A stretch of 64,000 bases of DNA from Vitis vinifera. Lineage: Eukaryota > Streptophyta > Magnoliopsida > Vitales > Vitaceae. Below are positions 1 to 14,000 of this stretch, piece by piece. Under the pieces are notes generated by a model, which saw only the letters and a program-made list of their open reading frames with translations, was not told the DNA's origin and searched no databases. Position numbers and translations under genes: made by a program. Position 1 is the first letter of the stretch; every line of letters starts with the position of its first letter. The stretch spans positions 7,322,501 through 7,386,500 of the forward strand of contig NC_081823.1 of NCBI RefSeq assembly GCF_030704535.1, written 5' to 3'.

Positions 1-2530
1 CATCCCGCTATTGATTCTCGTTTTGTTAATCTCCCACTAAACAAAAGAAACATGTGCCGCTTAATCGCGATCAATTGGTTCCCGGGATCGAAGAAAACGG
101 AATGTTAATAGCATGATCACAGTCACAGTGTGTTTACCTAGATTGAGATTGTGTTAAATATAAGCAATCCAATGAGTTGAGGTATTAATACAAGTAAGAT
201 CTATATGAAAGCTTTAGAGGGGAAAAAACTATAGGCAGTAGAGGCATAGGAAGTTAGTCCTATGGGCATTGGGAATAGTAGAGAGGCATGGAAGTTAGGG
301 CTATGGTTTATTCAAATACAAGGACATGAATGGACGCAGCACATGAGAGCAATTTTTATTCTATGCTAGGCAAGTTAAAGTAGATTCTAGTTATAGGTGT
401 CTAAACGACTACTTTGATAGGGAAAAGTGGACAATACCAATCCAATCTATTGAAGATTTTTGAACACTATGACTTCACATGTAGTGTTTTCTTCTAGAGA
501 TACCTATGGAGATTAAACATCTCCCATCATATGTTCACTGTGAATAGGAAGGGAAAATGATGACAGGAACTCTTTCCTTGGTCTGCTTACCATAACTCAA
601 GCTGGGGCATCACCTATTCTTGAGCAGTATTATTGAAGCCAGTTGAACTGCCTGTTAAAGTAGAATGGGTTTTGGTTCCCAATATCAGAGACTGCAAAAT
701 GAACAACTAAAGATGGATATTTGCAAGCTGAAGTATACAGTCCATGATTATAGCCCTACAGTGGATACCAGCAGCTACTTTGTTGATCCCCTATTGACAA
801 ATGATGTCTCACATAAGCATGCAGTTCAAAATATCCATCCGATAGAAAGATAACTACCAGGCAAAGTAATAATTTTGTAACATAAGCATGCAGTTCTAGA
901 TATCGATTTCGCTAAAAGATGACTGAAAGTTGAGTAATAATTTCGTAAGTCAGCTTTGGAATGCTGTCTGTCATGCTTTGAGGAGCACTGCTGGGCAATG
1001 GCGAATCATGCTTATAATTTAGCCAAGATGAGAATGCTGAAATGGATGGCCAAAAAGACAAGATAATATATTAAAACATTAACACTTGAGATATTCTAGC
1101 TGAGAATAAGATGAGAGTCAAATATTATAATTTGTTCTGCAGAATAAAGACCTGCGAGAAGTGACCAAAAAAGGAAGAAAAAGAGAGAGAGAGAGAGAAC
1201 CCAAAAAATGAGTTGCAATTGTGAGAAGACAGGGCAGCCTAGAATAGAATAGAAACATGGTCCAAAATACAATACAATAGATAAAAAGGCATTCATAGAT
1301 TGGCAATAAAGTAATACTGTAGAATGGGCAGACCCAATTGATGGTGTGTGTATATATATATATATATACCTTTCATAGTGACAGCAACAGCCTACTAAAA
1401 TACTTAGTGAAGGTCTCCAAGCTTAAGTATTGAATAGGAAAAAGAGCCATTCAAAAGTTTACTGAAGGAAGCAGAGATTTTAGTTTTGAACTTTCACAAA
1501 TAAAGCCATACTCTATTTCTAAAGCCTGCATAAGGCAATTTAAACTAGTGACTGATGTTTGAATCTAGGAAATCTGTGAGTAGAGATTTTTTAATTATGA
1601 GTTGGGAATCTAATTCAGAATTCAATCTTATCAAATGAAAGATAGCAATGGAAGAAAAAAATATAACACATTCGATGTACCTAAACAAGTCCTCAATCCC
1701 AAAAAACTAAAGAACAAAACATGTTGACACCTTAGGCAAGTAAATTTTACATAAATGCGCAAGGGCCATGCACATCACAGTAAGTGCTCCATTTAAACAT
1801 TTTAAGTTATGGAGCAAATCTTCTATTCATCCACATGCATACCTAGGATCTAGTTGCATGTTCGTACAAGTTTTAGCATTTCAAAGTAAACTGTGATCAA
1901 CATACACGCTACTCCTTGTCTGCAATCAATAACCACAAGAGACTACAAATAAATCAACAACTTTAAATCTCTTGCGGTATTTATGAAACCCTAGAAAGTC
2001 AGACATGCCCAGAAGTATGATGGTACATAATTTTTGTTGGCTATGTACCAGGAATTGTGGTCCACTTCTACCATAGAGTTGCATATCAAATTCATCCCAA
2101 GAAAGAAATGAATTTCATTAATGTAACCAAGGTGACTGATGATATTGAAATTGAAATTGAAATTGAAATCGAAATATTTTGACAAAAAGAAATTTAAATT
2201 TTCATGTCAATGGAATAAATAATTCAGAACATTCATGAAAAGAACCAGAAGATTTTCCATTTATATTTCACTTGCTGGTAATATGATGGAGGCATCTAAG
2301 TACCAAAAAATGGGCATGAACTGATTCAATTTGAATTACTTTTGAAAGATGATACAAACTGGGACTACAGCTACATATTGTACAAGACATGGGTATTAAA
2401 ACTCCCTGACTAATCAATTGTCTGAAAGCCCCATCCGCAAGATACTACCTGTTATGGAAAAATAACTGAGTAAAGATCTTTGACAGATACTTGACATACA
2501 AACATCAATGTAATGAAAATAATAATAATA
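1..2530. other. Gene-free stretch with minor repeats
   Basis: No convincing coding exon on either strand. It holds a TG/TA microsatellite (about 1345-1368), an (ATTGAA)n run (about 2143-2170), and a roughly 70-bp imperfect tandem duplication at about 810-948 beginning with cataagcatgcagttc. Confidence 0.5.
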
Positions 2531-3440
2531 ATAACAATTTTATTTATTTATTTTTGGATAGGAAAACAAGGATATCAAACAATGCCAACAAAAAAAGGGC
2601 ACACCCTATATACATATGGGGTATAGAAGAGGCACCTCAGGTATTGTGGTACCAAAGAAACAAAAAAGCAACACCTGGACAACAACATAAAAAAGAGCCA
2701 GTCACTGGCCATAGTTTAGGCTTTCTATAAAATTCAACAATGAACAATTCTCCTCTCCAACAGGACTTTAGACCATTCCAATGGGATTTGATAAGGTTCC
2801 CCTTCAACTTCTGGTCGGAAAGTCTTTCTCAATGAAATCATTGTACTATGGTCTCGCCACATGCACCTAAACAAGTAAGGAGAGCAACACTCTAGACCTG
2901 CCTTCACCTTTTATCCAAGCCTTGCACCTTCCATCCCGATGAGGAACTTTTTCACCAAATGGGGAAACACCCACTGCAGTCCAATAATTGTTAATAACAT
3001 ATCCCATGACTATATAGCTCCATCACAATGGATTAAGTTGTAATCTGAAGATTTCTCACGAACTTTACAAACACCACATCTGTAGATCATCGACCATCCA
3101 TTCCTTAGAAGGCTATCCATAGTTAGAATCGTCCCCCCATATTGCCACCCAAGCAAAAGAGAGCAGGCTCTCAATGGGGCACAGGTGCCCCAAATTTCTT
3201 TGGCAGGGAACATCTCTGAATTCTCAGCATATAATGAGTTGTAAAAAAATTGACAAGGAATTTCTTCTCCTCCCTCCAAAGTAAACCCTTCCCCACTGCT
3301 TCTTGCAGTCTCACATTATGGATGATCAATCTCTGCACTTCATACCGTCTAATCTCTCAACTAAACTGCTTGTGCTAAATCAGTTGGCAGAGAGACATGG
3401 CAAGCCTAGTGTCATGTTCTAGCATTTTAAAGACTGGAAA
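2531..3440 (-). mobile_element. LINE 3' fragment, minus strand
   Basis: The left end has a T-rich run followed by ggataggaaaac and an A-rich tail region typical of the other LINE 3' ends in this window when read on the minus strand. The minus-strand frame at 3279-3010 resembles the zf-RVT domain of LINE ORF2: W-x-G-T, then a Cys pair (CGVC) and NLIHC. Its right edge is approximate, and I found no convincing target duplication. Confidence 0.6.
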
Positions 3441-4859
3441 CTGAGGTCTCTATCAATAGCAATTGACCAAATATAAATCTTATACCACACCTATTACCAT
3501 AGAACTATGTTGAATATTAATCTACTACAACTATTATTCAATTAGCATCAGGTAAAAATAAGCCATTGTCTCCCAGGTACAATCTACAATGCCACCAGCA
3601 AAAAAATAAAAACACCAGCTCCTCTTATGAGAAAAGGTCAGTCCAACACAATATCAATCATGGCCACCCACCCTCAGCACCACCGGGGCCCCACTCCCAA
3701 AAAAAAAATGAAAAAGTAATTCAAAATATCAAATGATAATTACCAATATCTATCTATATATATATTGATCAGAGATAACCAGTGCATTGTTCTCCCTTTA
3801 ACTTCAGAAAACTATTTAATAGTGGCCATTAACCTAGAAAAATAAAATAAAAAAGAAAGCCTACTACTGTGCCAACTCAGGGCTAGTTTGGTATACTGTA
3901 GCTTTTGAAAAAAGAACAAATAATGTAACTATGTTAAAAGAAAAATCAGCTATTCAAGAGTGCTCTGAGTTTAAAAAAAACCATTTAAGTATTCGATAAA
4001 ACTGAATTATTAAATTGTTGTGAACATATGTAATGACAAAAGGAAAGAAAAACAGCTATGGTTTCAAAAGTTCTGTTAGTTTCAAAAGAAACATTTGAAG
4101 TGTTTGATAAAACAGAATTGTTAAGTTGTTGTGAACATGTATAATGACCAAGGGAATGTTAAAAATGTAATCAGTTCTCTTTATTCTTAGGTATACAAAG
4201 AATCTTTAGTTAAATAAATCATTGTATCATTCATTTAAAATCAACTTTAAATATTTTCATTTTCTTTTCAAAAGTAGTTTCAACTTTCTATTTTAATTCA
4301 ATTCAAAGTAAACACATTTATAGTAGTATTTTATTTTATATTTTAGGATGAGTAGTATCAAATATAAATTCCTACAAATATTACACACTAACAACAAAAG
4401 GGTTTGAACTAATATTTAGTATCATGCACTCACTTAAATCAGTTTATTATGCATAATATTAAATAATAATATCAACTATAAATAAATAAAAATAAATCAT
4501 TAACTAGATGCAAATATGAATTTTGAGTCTAAAGTTTGTATATCACGGACTATTTAAAGACATATTAGATAATTTAAAATATCATTAAAGAAGATATCTT
4601 GATTCTTGGAAAATAACTTTTCAAAACCTATCTTATCTGATTTTCAAAATAGCTGTCAAAATGGACGAGATTCTGTGAGAATTACATGTCTTAAATTTTA
4701 CCAAACACGTAAGTTAAAAACAAGAGATTATAAGAACAGTGATTCTAAGAGGTCTAAATTCAATCCCAAACAAGGCCTTAAAAAGACAAGGTATTTCTAG
4801 TGTCAGACCTTCAGTCTTAGTGAATGGCATGTCTTTGGAAAATTTTCATTACCCAGGAG

Positions 4860-6090
4860 ATTTGTGGCAGGGGAACTGCTCTCTTATGTTTTTGTGTTGG
4901 TGGTGGAGTCCTTGGGAACATTAATATGAAAGTGGAAGGTATATTATTCAAACACTTCAAGTTGGAGAGAAGGGAGAGCAACGATGGAGAGTTTGCATCT
5001 ATTATTTGCTGAGAACACCATTTCTTTTTGGGCAAGTGGTGAACCACTTATGTTTTTAAAGCTATCTTAGGTTTCAAGGTCAATCTGGGTAAGGTTCAAG
5101 TCCCAGTAGGAGCTTGAAAAATAAAAGGGGGTGGGGTGATGTAGGTGGACACCCTTACAGCTTTGCTTGGGTATTAAGGTGGGCCACTTCAGTTTTCTTA
5201 TTGGCTTGTCAAGTGCTCCTTTCAGATCTAGAGGAGCCTGGGCAGTAATTAGGCAATTTGAGAAATAGCTAGTTTCATGGAATGGGCAATATTTATCTAG
5301 GAGTGTGGAATCACTCTTATTCAGAGCATCCTTTTGAATTTTCCCATGTACTTTATGTTCTTTGTACCACTGACATCAGTTTGCTTGATGTCATGGAAAC
5401 TCCAAAAGGATTTCTTTAGGAAGGAGTTAAGAAGGGTAGTATATCACATTTCATGAACCAGGAGACTAGTATTGCATCAAAGAAAATGGGTAGATTGGGA
5501 TTAGCAACTTTCTGGTTCGTAATAAAGTTTTTCTTGGTAACTGGATCTTGAGATTTGTAGGGGTTACAGGGTAAGTATTGGATAAAGGTGGTGGGAAAGT
5601 TCAAGAGTTGAAGAGGATGTTGTTCACAGGATTCATAGGAACTTTTAGGGCAGAGCCTTGGGAAACCAATTGGGAAAGATTGGGATCTCTTTCAGGACAT
5701 GGCCCTTTCGAAGGGCAATGGGATGAAGCATGAAGTTTCAGCTTGATATGTAGTGTGGAAAGGTAAAAGCCTGAAGGCTCACTTTTCATTTCATTTTGCT
5801 TTGCTAGTTGATAGGGATGCATAGGTAGCTATTTATTGGTATTGGATGATGGTTCCCACCAATGGTTCACCAGAAGCTTCTATGTTTGGGACTTTTGGAA
5901 GAGGTGGGAAGTTTTTTGGTTTGCATTTATCAAAGGTGACAGCAGTTTGAGAGAGGATCATTAGTTAGAAGATATTCCAAGAAAGGAGTTTTCTTGGTTA
6001 AATGTTTTTTCAAGACACCATTGCCATGGCTTAGTCTTTGCTTCTCCATCTCAATTGTATGGACCTTGTGCACCATCCAGGGTTGGCTGC
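4860..6090 (+). mobile_element. Degenerate LINE reverse-transcriptase fragment, plus strand
   Basis: Plus-strand translation in shifting frames gives remnants of the FADD-proximal part of a plant LINE reverse transcriptase: a leader like GRESNDGEFAS, then GFKVNLGKVQVPVGA near 5065-5120, and downstream spaced matches to the region after the catalytic core. Many stops and shifts are present. Ends are approximate. Confidence 0.55.
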
Positions 6091-6179
6091 AGGAAGCTGA
6101 TGGGGAGAAGACACTATCAACTAGTAGATGCGAGGAGTTGTACCTTGTGAACTAATTAGAAGCGGCTAGGGCAAATAAG

Positions 6180-6990
6180 GAGGGAAAGGAAACACTAAGC
6201 GGTTTGTCTCTGTACCACTTGTCCTTTCAAAACCTCACTCTCCGACCATTACCCATTGAGAAAGAAATTTTGTTACTCAAAAGATCCCACTCCTTTCTTA
6301 TGGTCTTCCAAAGGCTAACACCATGACCACCCCTCAGCTCGCAAGATCGCCACCCCTCATAATCTTTACCATACTTCCGGCTGATAACTTGCTTCCACAA
6401 CACCCCCCTTTTTACAGCAAAGGGCTAACTCCACTTACAAAGGAGAGCTTTGTTCAGTATTGAAAGGCTCCTCATGCCCAAATCTCCCTTCCTTTTACCT
6501 GAATAAATAGTCATCCACCTTACTAAGCAAGGTTTTTGCACGAGAGTCCCACTTCCCCACAAAAATCCCTTTGAATTTTCTCTAACATCAATTTAACTAG
6601 CCTTGGGGTGCAGACTAAAGACATGAAGTAGATAGACATACTAGAAAGAGTGCTTCGAATCAAAGGAAGCCTCTCCTTTTAAAATATATTGTCTTTTCCA
6701 TATGACCAGCCTTCTGCAGAACCTCTCTTCCACCCCATCCTAAGTTGCCACGGGTTTGAAGGGAGGCCCCAGAGGAAGACCCAAGTAAGAGGAAGGGACA
6801 ATGTCCACCTTGCAACCCAACTCCAAGGCCAAGTCATCTAAATTATCCACACATCCAATAGGAATCAACTCACTTTTGTCCAAAGTGATTCTCAAACCTG
6901 AAATGGCCTTGAAAAGCATAAGCAACCAGCTCAAATAAGTTATATGATCCTGTGACGCTTCGCAAAAGGCAAGAGTGTATAATTGAAAAA
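6180..6990 (-). mobile_element. Degenerate LINE reverse-transcriptase fragment, minus strand
   Basis: The minus-strand frame around 6985-6740 reads LAFCEASQDHITYLSW, GLRITLDKSELIPIG and SYLGLPLG. These are typical of the plant LINE reverse transcriptase just after the catalytic motif. Further on (about 6480-6400) LSILNKALLCKW matches the region before zf-RVT. It lies tail-to-tail with the plus-strand fragment at 4860-6090. Frames are broken. Confidence 0.65.
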
Positions 6991-9479
6991 TTATATTCTT
7001 CATTTCTTGTATTGTAGCATTTGAGATGTGGGCCATAGTGTTCTTTTGGTGTTATTGAGTTTCCTTCTTCAATCAAGAGTACCATGCTATCCAGGCATGA
7101 CAGTTTTACAAGGAATGATAGGAGAAACATCTGGAGGACTGCAACATTGTAATTTTCTTGTGTATTTGGAAGAAAAGAAATTGGAAGGAGTTTGAAGAAT
7201 TAGCACTCTCCATAGTGAAGTTTAAAGCTTCTTTCTCTACATATTGGTGCATCCAGAAGAAAACAAATAGGAAGGAGTTTTGATATTCACAGTTAGGAAG
7301 TCTTTTCATATTCATGATCTTTGGAATCTCAAAGGAAAAAAAGTATAGACTCTTCTTGAGTTTGTTGATAGGAGGGGGTAGCTTTTAGCTTTGTCCAGAT
7401 TTCCTCGTATATGTCCTGGTATATTAGGGTTTGCTTCTTACTGGCACTTCCCAATACCATTTTTTTAACTGATTATTAAAAAAAAAAAAAGAAAGCCAAA
7501 AAACTTCATTTTCTTCATTTTTACCTTCTCCCATCTTTGCTTTTCCCCCAGCCCCATTCATTCTCCCTATGCTATGTATTATATATGACAAGCATTGAAT
7601 AATCAGATAATAACCTTCCACTTTTCTCATATAAATATGCAAGAGTACCTTCTATTTATTTAATCAAATGTATAGTATTATGAATGGCATAGGATGATTC
7701 ATTAGATCAAGCAATTCCCATCAATGTCTATCATTATAAGGAGATTTTGAAGTACAAAGCTTTTTCCACAGTGTGTAAGGCTTGAAGCTAGATGGGTAAA
7801 TGCACACATACATGTAGACAATGACTTCGACCTGCTTATACTACTAAACTCTATGAGCCCCCTATTCTGAATGAGCAGCTATCATTAACATAAGAACAGT
7901 GCTTGGAAAGGAAATGGAACAGGTTCAACATGTATACCCACCTGATCAAAAAGAGCACCATGGAGCTACAGCAACAAAACCCTAACGACAATATAATGTC
8001 AAGTAAAAAATATCCACTACTGGGTCAACTGAAAAAAGGTTGGAAAAGCCCATTGAATTTATCATAGAACCATCTGCAAAAGAAAGTTGTTATCTCATAA
8101 GAAAAAGTCAAGATAAGATAATTCATGCTCCAATTAAGTAAAAGCAGAGACGATATAAGCAAACAAACTCTAAATTGTCTTTGCTACCATGGTAGGACAA
8201 CTAAATTAATCAACACAACCACATGTAACCCAATTCTAAAAGTCAAATCTGAAGCATTTGCTTAGGATCCATTCAGTATAAAAAAAGTATTGTCGGAACA
8301 ATTATTTAAGGGTAGACAATTGGGTATTCATACAATATTAGTATATGCACCTCCACAATGTTTCCAGCACAAACTTAAGTACATATTCTGCAGTATGGTC
8401 TTTAACATTTATTAGGTAGTAATACCAATGAGTTAGGCATGAACTGAATTTATCTAGAATTTGCAAGAAAGAGAGAATAATTGAACTATTAATAACAATC
8501 GACACAAAAAACTTTGTACGGTGAATGCTTAAAAGTCTCTGGCTGGGTATGGTAAATGGGCTTATAATTCGATAGGATACCATTCTGTTGCTGAAATTTC
8601 ATTAATCATGGCTGATTTTAAATTAAAACTTCATTTTCCCATGCTTGCCAATTTTTAGGTATTCAAAGTAATTTAAATATTACTACCATGATAGTATCTC
8701 TCTATCAAAGTTCTTTTCATTGACTTTGTTATATTACACAGATTTCCTGGAGATTTAAATGCATCAAATATTCTGTTTGACGTGTGTTTTGGGTGATTTA
8801 ATTAGCAACCATGTAATAACAGGAAAATTGCATAGGTACTTTCACAGCTACATCATAATCAAGATCCTTCCAGAACATGAGATAAGACTATTAATTCAAA
8901 CATTCTCACTTATAAATTGGGCAACTTTATTCAACTAAATAGATACAATGGTCTTTGGGAAATGTCACATATTAGGAAGTAAGAAAATTAGACAAGGTAT
9001 TACTCCTAAAGGCAAATGATGCAATATAAAAACTATATACAGTGATCTTCTGGACACATTATATTTGGAGTATTAAAATTACACAAGGTATTGTCCCCAA
9101 AAGCAAATGTTGCAGGTATTACCACATTATGTAATATATAATATCCCTTCTCATTAATCAACATCCACCCTACCCTTGGCAATGGACCTTTTATTTCGTC
9201 TATATGCTTTGCCCCTCAATCTCCCTTTAATCTCTTAGCAACAAAAGGGTGGTATGCACAATAATTACCTTGCATTACTTGAGAGAGAGTAATTATCGTA
9301 GGGGAAGGTGATTACTATAGAGAACTCCTCCCACTATTTGTGCTAATGTGCACTTTATGGATTGTATTTATGTTGTTTGAAATTACTCCTTTCTACTTTA
9401 GTTGAGTGATGGCCCGGTGATTTGAACAATTAGTCCCCATTGAGATTAGAACAGTTCCTAGTGTCAAAAGATTGGGGTA
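6991..9479. other. Gene-free spacer
   Basis: I see no exon with credible splice sites or family similarity here. The stretch is AT-rich single-copy-looking DNA with a short poly-A run at about 7478-7490. Confidence 0.4.
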
Positions 9480-10230
9480 ACTATTTCAATGGACTGTTGC
9501 AACGTGTTTCACCACACCAGTTTCAGATCATTTGCTCCTTTTGTTAGAGGGGGTGGTGTGAGCAGAGGCAAAGCACCGGAAATGTTTAGAATAAGGAGAT
9601 GGGTCAAACTCAAGGCCTAGAATAAGGAGATGTTTGGAAAAGTTTCAGTTAAGAAGGAAGACGCCTTTTATCTGTTGGGTTTTTAAGATTCCAAGGAGCA
9701 AGAAGCTGTCCTTTCTGTTGTGTTGGGAATTAATGGGTTCCAACCATGATGGGGCTCTTTGTTTGAGAAGCAGCACGGGAGAGGGTTTTGACATTGGACT
9801 AGCCATAAAAGAGATGATAGACTTTGGTGAGTAAGTGCAATTTATGCAAAGACAAAATAAAAGCAATGGATCACATTCTTTCTTCGTTAGGCAGTCTATG
9901 GTAAAGCAAAGATTTTATAATGATCAGTTCTCTCTTTGTTTGGCTTTGCATACATCTCGTCTTCACTGGATCATCATGCTCTCCTAGGTTGAAGAGGTGG
10001 GCAAAAAGCAAAAGAAGACTTGGAAAGCTACTGCAGCTTTGTTATTTTTAGACTATTTGGAAGGAAAAAAAAAATTATAGATCATCTGAAAGTGTGGCGC
10101 TGACGGATAAAGCACATATCTTTGTTTCTTTGTACTCTCTTGATGTGAGTTAGGAGGTTAGTAAATGAGACGTCAATGTCTATGGTAAATTTTATAGATT
10201 GACTAAGTTTTTGTTAAGGGGAGGGAGCTT
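9480..10230 (+). mobile_element. Internally deleted LINE fragment, plus strand
   Basis: Plus-strand remnants of the end of a LINE endonuclease domain (FQIICSF / VRGGGVSRGKAP near 9515-9580, where the family has SDHFPI and FRFENMW), then at 9835-9960 remnants of the zf-RVT domain (CNLCKDK...DHI). The reverse transcriptase between them is missing, so the copy has a large internal deletion. Confidence 0.5.
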
Positions 10231-10328
10231 TATTAATTTATTTTTTATTTTTATTTTTTTACCCTTATATTTTGACTTGCATATTAATTTTTTAAACTAG
10301 TCTGATTATACTAAAAATGGGTTGTCTT

Positions 10329-10823
10329 TTTCTAATAGGTAAAAGCAGCAGAAAATTTTATAAATGAAGAGAAAAGGTTGCCCAAAGGCCAACCAAAAGC
10401 ATACAAAAAGTATACAGTAGGCACCAAAAGGCAAAAGCAACAAAAAATAAGAGATACAAAAAATCTCACCCGCCCTCACCTAGAACCCAACCAATCACAA
10501 AAGTTGATTAAAGGTAAAGGTCCATCAACTATATACAACTTAGTCCAAGACCAAAAACTGCACACAAAAGAATTCTTCACCCTATGTATTGAAAGCTCTT
10601 CATTATAAAAAACGATCCTATTTCTTTCCTTCCACACCGCCCAAAAAAGGCATAACGGAGTCCAGCATCCAATCCTTTTTACACTTCTTGCCTACAAAGG
10701 ACCCATGCCAACCAAGTAGAGCTTCCCTAACCGAGAATGAAAGAACCCATGTCACCCCAAAGAGAGCAAATAATAACTCCCACAAAACCCTAGTGTTTGT
10801 GCAATGGATTAAAATGCGATTAG
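10329..10823 (-). mobile_element. 5'-truncated LINE 3' end with 19-bp target duplication
   Basis: A short LINE tail in minus orientation, closely similar to the 3' end of the LINE at 36613-40219 (shared blocks such as cctcacctagaaccca/cctcacctagagccca and catacaaaaagtatac/catacaggaagtatac). It is flanked by a perfect 19-bp duplication, actaaaaatgggttgtctt, at 10310-10328 and 10824-10842. The T-rich left end is its poly-A tail. Confidence 0.9.
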
Positions 10824-10954
10824 ACTAAAAATGGGTTGTCTTAATATAATAGTATAGATTACCAAAGTTTAAAAAATAAATAAAGTAAATAATATAGCAA
10901 AAAAAATAAATTCAATGTTCATTAGTTTCTATATTTCTTGAGGTCTTGATGACC

Positions 10955-11048
10955 TCAAGATGGAGAGGACGATTGATGTACAACATGGATCACGTTAGGG
11001 ATAGCAATATAGCAGATATGGAAATGAGCATCCCCACCCCAACGCTGC
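10955..11048 (-). CDS. Candidate last exon of the PHD/BAH gene
   Basis: A pyrimidine-rich acceptor (ttttcttcctccaag) precedes 11048. From there the frame left by exon 5 (which ends with two bases of a codon at 11378) continues for 31 codons to TGA at 10957-10955. The predicted tail (starting KQRWGGDAHF) is not one I recognise. A second AG three bases on, at 11045, gives another frame ending in a TGA. Either could be right, or the true last exon lies further downstream. Confidence 0.35.
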
Positions 11049-14000
11049 CTTGGAGGAAGAAAACTCAACCAACCTAACAAGGGAGGGTCCTGTGCCTGTT
11101 TCTGAATGATCCTGCATGACAAAGACTAACTGGCACACTTCAAAGAATGTACATTTTCAAAATTCTTCATGAAAGTGTAGAACTGATCTAACTTTTATAA
11201 CCGTTCATCCCTAATTACACAAAGATATGACACACCTTCAAGCAGGAAATTTTAACAAGGCAACATGACTCATTCACACATGCACCGTGCAGATTCACAT
11301 CATGCATCTATTCTGTCAGAGCAATTGTAAGTATCAACAAAGTATTTGGATCAAATATAAGAGGTGACAACACATACTTGCATAGGAAGATCGGCCATAA
11401 TCCATCATTTGCCTCAGTCCCTAAAAGTGTTCTTCTTTCACTTTCTTCCTTAAACTTGTCTGGAGGAAGAACTTCACATGGACCTTGAATCAAGCCAGCC
11501 GTTATGGCACTATCGTGATTAGATTCATAGACCTAACCAAAGGAACAAGGAATTCACATGAACTTTAATGTGGACAACACAAACTCTCTGCTAAAATGCC
11601 AATCCACAGGGACAAAATTCCACTACATCAACAATGTTCACTAAATGACATGTGAACAAAGGGAGTGCAATGCTTCAAGCAGTATCTGTGTGTTTATCAG
11701 TCCAATGCACATCCTAGTTTGAATTCCCTTTGCATGGTTATATGATAAAATCTTAAGGCCTGTTTGAGAACGTTTTCGAAAATAGTTCCCAAAGAACAGT
11801 TTTTGAAGAACACTACTCAATTGCTTTCAGGTACAAAATTCTGTTTGGGATCTTACATACAAAAAACAATTTTCTTGGCTTGTTCACCAAGAAGATACTA
11901 CACACTTATGCACAATACAAAAATTTTCAAAGCATTCTACATATTTTTAATTATTACACAAAATACTCTACAAAGAATAACTGAAAACATCTAAAATTTG
12001 TTATTAAAAACAACCTGCTTTTAGAACAGATTTTAAAAAGTTGTTCTGTCAAAAGTTTGCTAAATGTGTTTTTTAAGCTAGAAAATTGTTTTCGAAAACA
12101 ATTTCCAAACAGGCCCTTAGAAATTTGGGAAGATAGATGGTTTTATAGTGTTGACACTATGCCAACCGTTCATCTACATGACAGATAGTCCACATCACAC
12201 TTCCATTATATGCATAAACACAAGGGAAAAAAAACAAAAATTTATCACAAAAACTATTCACCTCATTGCTTTCCGGAGCACTCGGGCGACCAACAACCTC
12301 TGGCAAGTCACTAGGAAAGTAGCATTGATTGGCCATCACCCATTTTGACCTAGTCTTGCTATCCTCCCACATGCCCTGCAGGAAAAGGTAAAAACATTTC
12401 CCATATAAAATATCCTAAAAGGAATAACAATTCTCCAGAAGGCATCAAATATAGTACATGGTTCCTGTCAGAAACTAACAGAAAATTTACAATGTCTTAA
12501 TGCTACAGTAGTAACAGAGACAAAATTATGTTATTACTGGTATAATTCTATGAGAATAACTGCTAGAAGAATCATTGAATGCTTGATGAATGGCTTGCCT
12601 GAAGCTTAAATGGTATCAATTTGTCATTGCTGGAATGAAAGAGAGCATGATCCAGCACTTTATATGATACTCCATTGATGCAACAAGACTGGTAAAATGT
12701 CTTCTCCTCTACAACTCTAAGTACGTCGCCAATCCATTGAACATCATGCAATCCATCTGGAGAAAATCCAGTAGGCTCTTTAGCCCCTGCACTAGTCCCA
12801 GAAGTTCCAACAGAACTTGCCTGTGCAACATCTTGGTCATCTCGCTTAATATCATATGTTAGGTTACAATCAGAAGTTCCTCTTGTATAAGTTTTTTCTG
12901 AGTCTTTAACCATAGTGTTGTTGTCATGATAATTCTTTGATGGAATTTCAGCACAGTTTGTCAGCCTAGTACTGTCAACATCTTGTGGGTTATGTGAGAC
13001 TTGTAAATGATGGGACATATCACTAATCGCATCAGATAATTTGGGGGGCTGTGGATCTGGTTTAGGAACCAGTCTCTCTTCACGTGAGGATGATTCAGAA
13101 ATTTTACTGTGTTGAGTAGATGTCTCATTTGATGAGGCAATAGATAGAGAACCACAAGCTGCCCCCAAGGACTTGATTGAGTTATTAGGGTAAGTTCCAG
13201 AAGAAGGCTTGTCATCCACATTTTTGATACTTGATGAGGAATTATTCACTTGCACTTGACTTGCATTCAATGTCTTTGAATCAGATGCCAACTCAATATG
13301 GTTGTTTACCAGGGAACCATTATGACCCTGTAAATCAGAATTTCCATTTTCTGTTATCTTCTGTTGATCCAGAATCCCAACTTTCTTCTCTGAAGATGGC
13401 TGCACTCCAGCTGCACTAATAGGCCCTTTTGGTGTGTTCATATTTCTCATAACACGACCATATTTAGGGGGCAAAGGCTTCCCACTACTCAGCGACAAGC
13501 ACTTTGGGCAATGCCACTCGCCTCTAGGAATTCCTTTGTGATTGTATGACTGAAGGCATTTTAAATGAAATCCTCTTTCACATGCATCACAAAGAAGTAC
13601 GTTTTCCACCTCATTAATGGTGAGCTTGCATATCTGGCAAGTCACAGCCTTATTCATGTAATCCCTTGAAGGAGGATTCCATGTGGGATGCTGAGGAAGC
13701 TGTGGATGTAATAACTTCTGAACAATTTTACCAATTTCATTGTGATTACTGGAAAGGGAAGACGGTTGAAAGTTGTTGCCCAGTAACAGCTGCTGTGTGC
13801 TTTGCAAATGTCCAGGTGTAGTATGAGTAACAAATGATCTAGAGTTCTGATCTCTTGTTGATTGAGGAGCCATTCTTGACGAACTAATATCAGCAGCCCC
13901 CTCAACCCTAGCAGCAATATGATCCTGCACCTTGTTCTCTGGCCCAGTTTTCACTGATGAAACAGATTGTGGTTGTAAGGACCAGGTTGGAGTTTTTGCC

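Noticed and set aside
3883..4780. A 0.9-kb DNA transposon with ends gggctagtttggtat and aggccttgtttgggat
   Set aside because: The ends are only partly alike and no flanking duplication is visible; a 112-bp internal direct repeat (about 3993-4155) exists but does not settle it.
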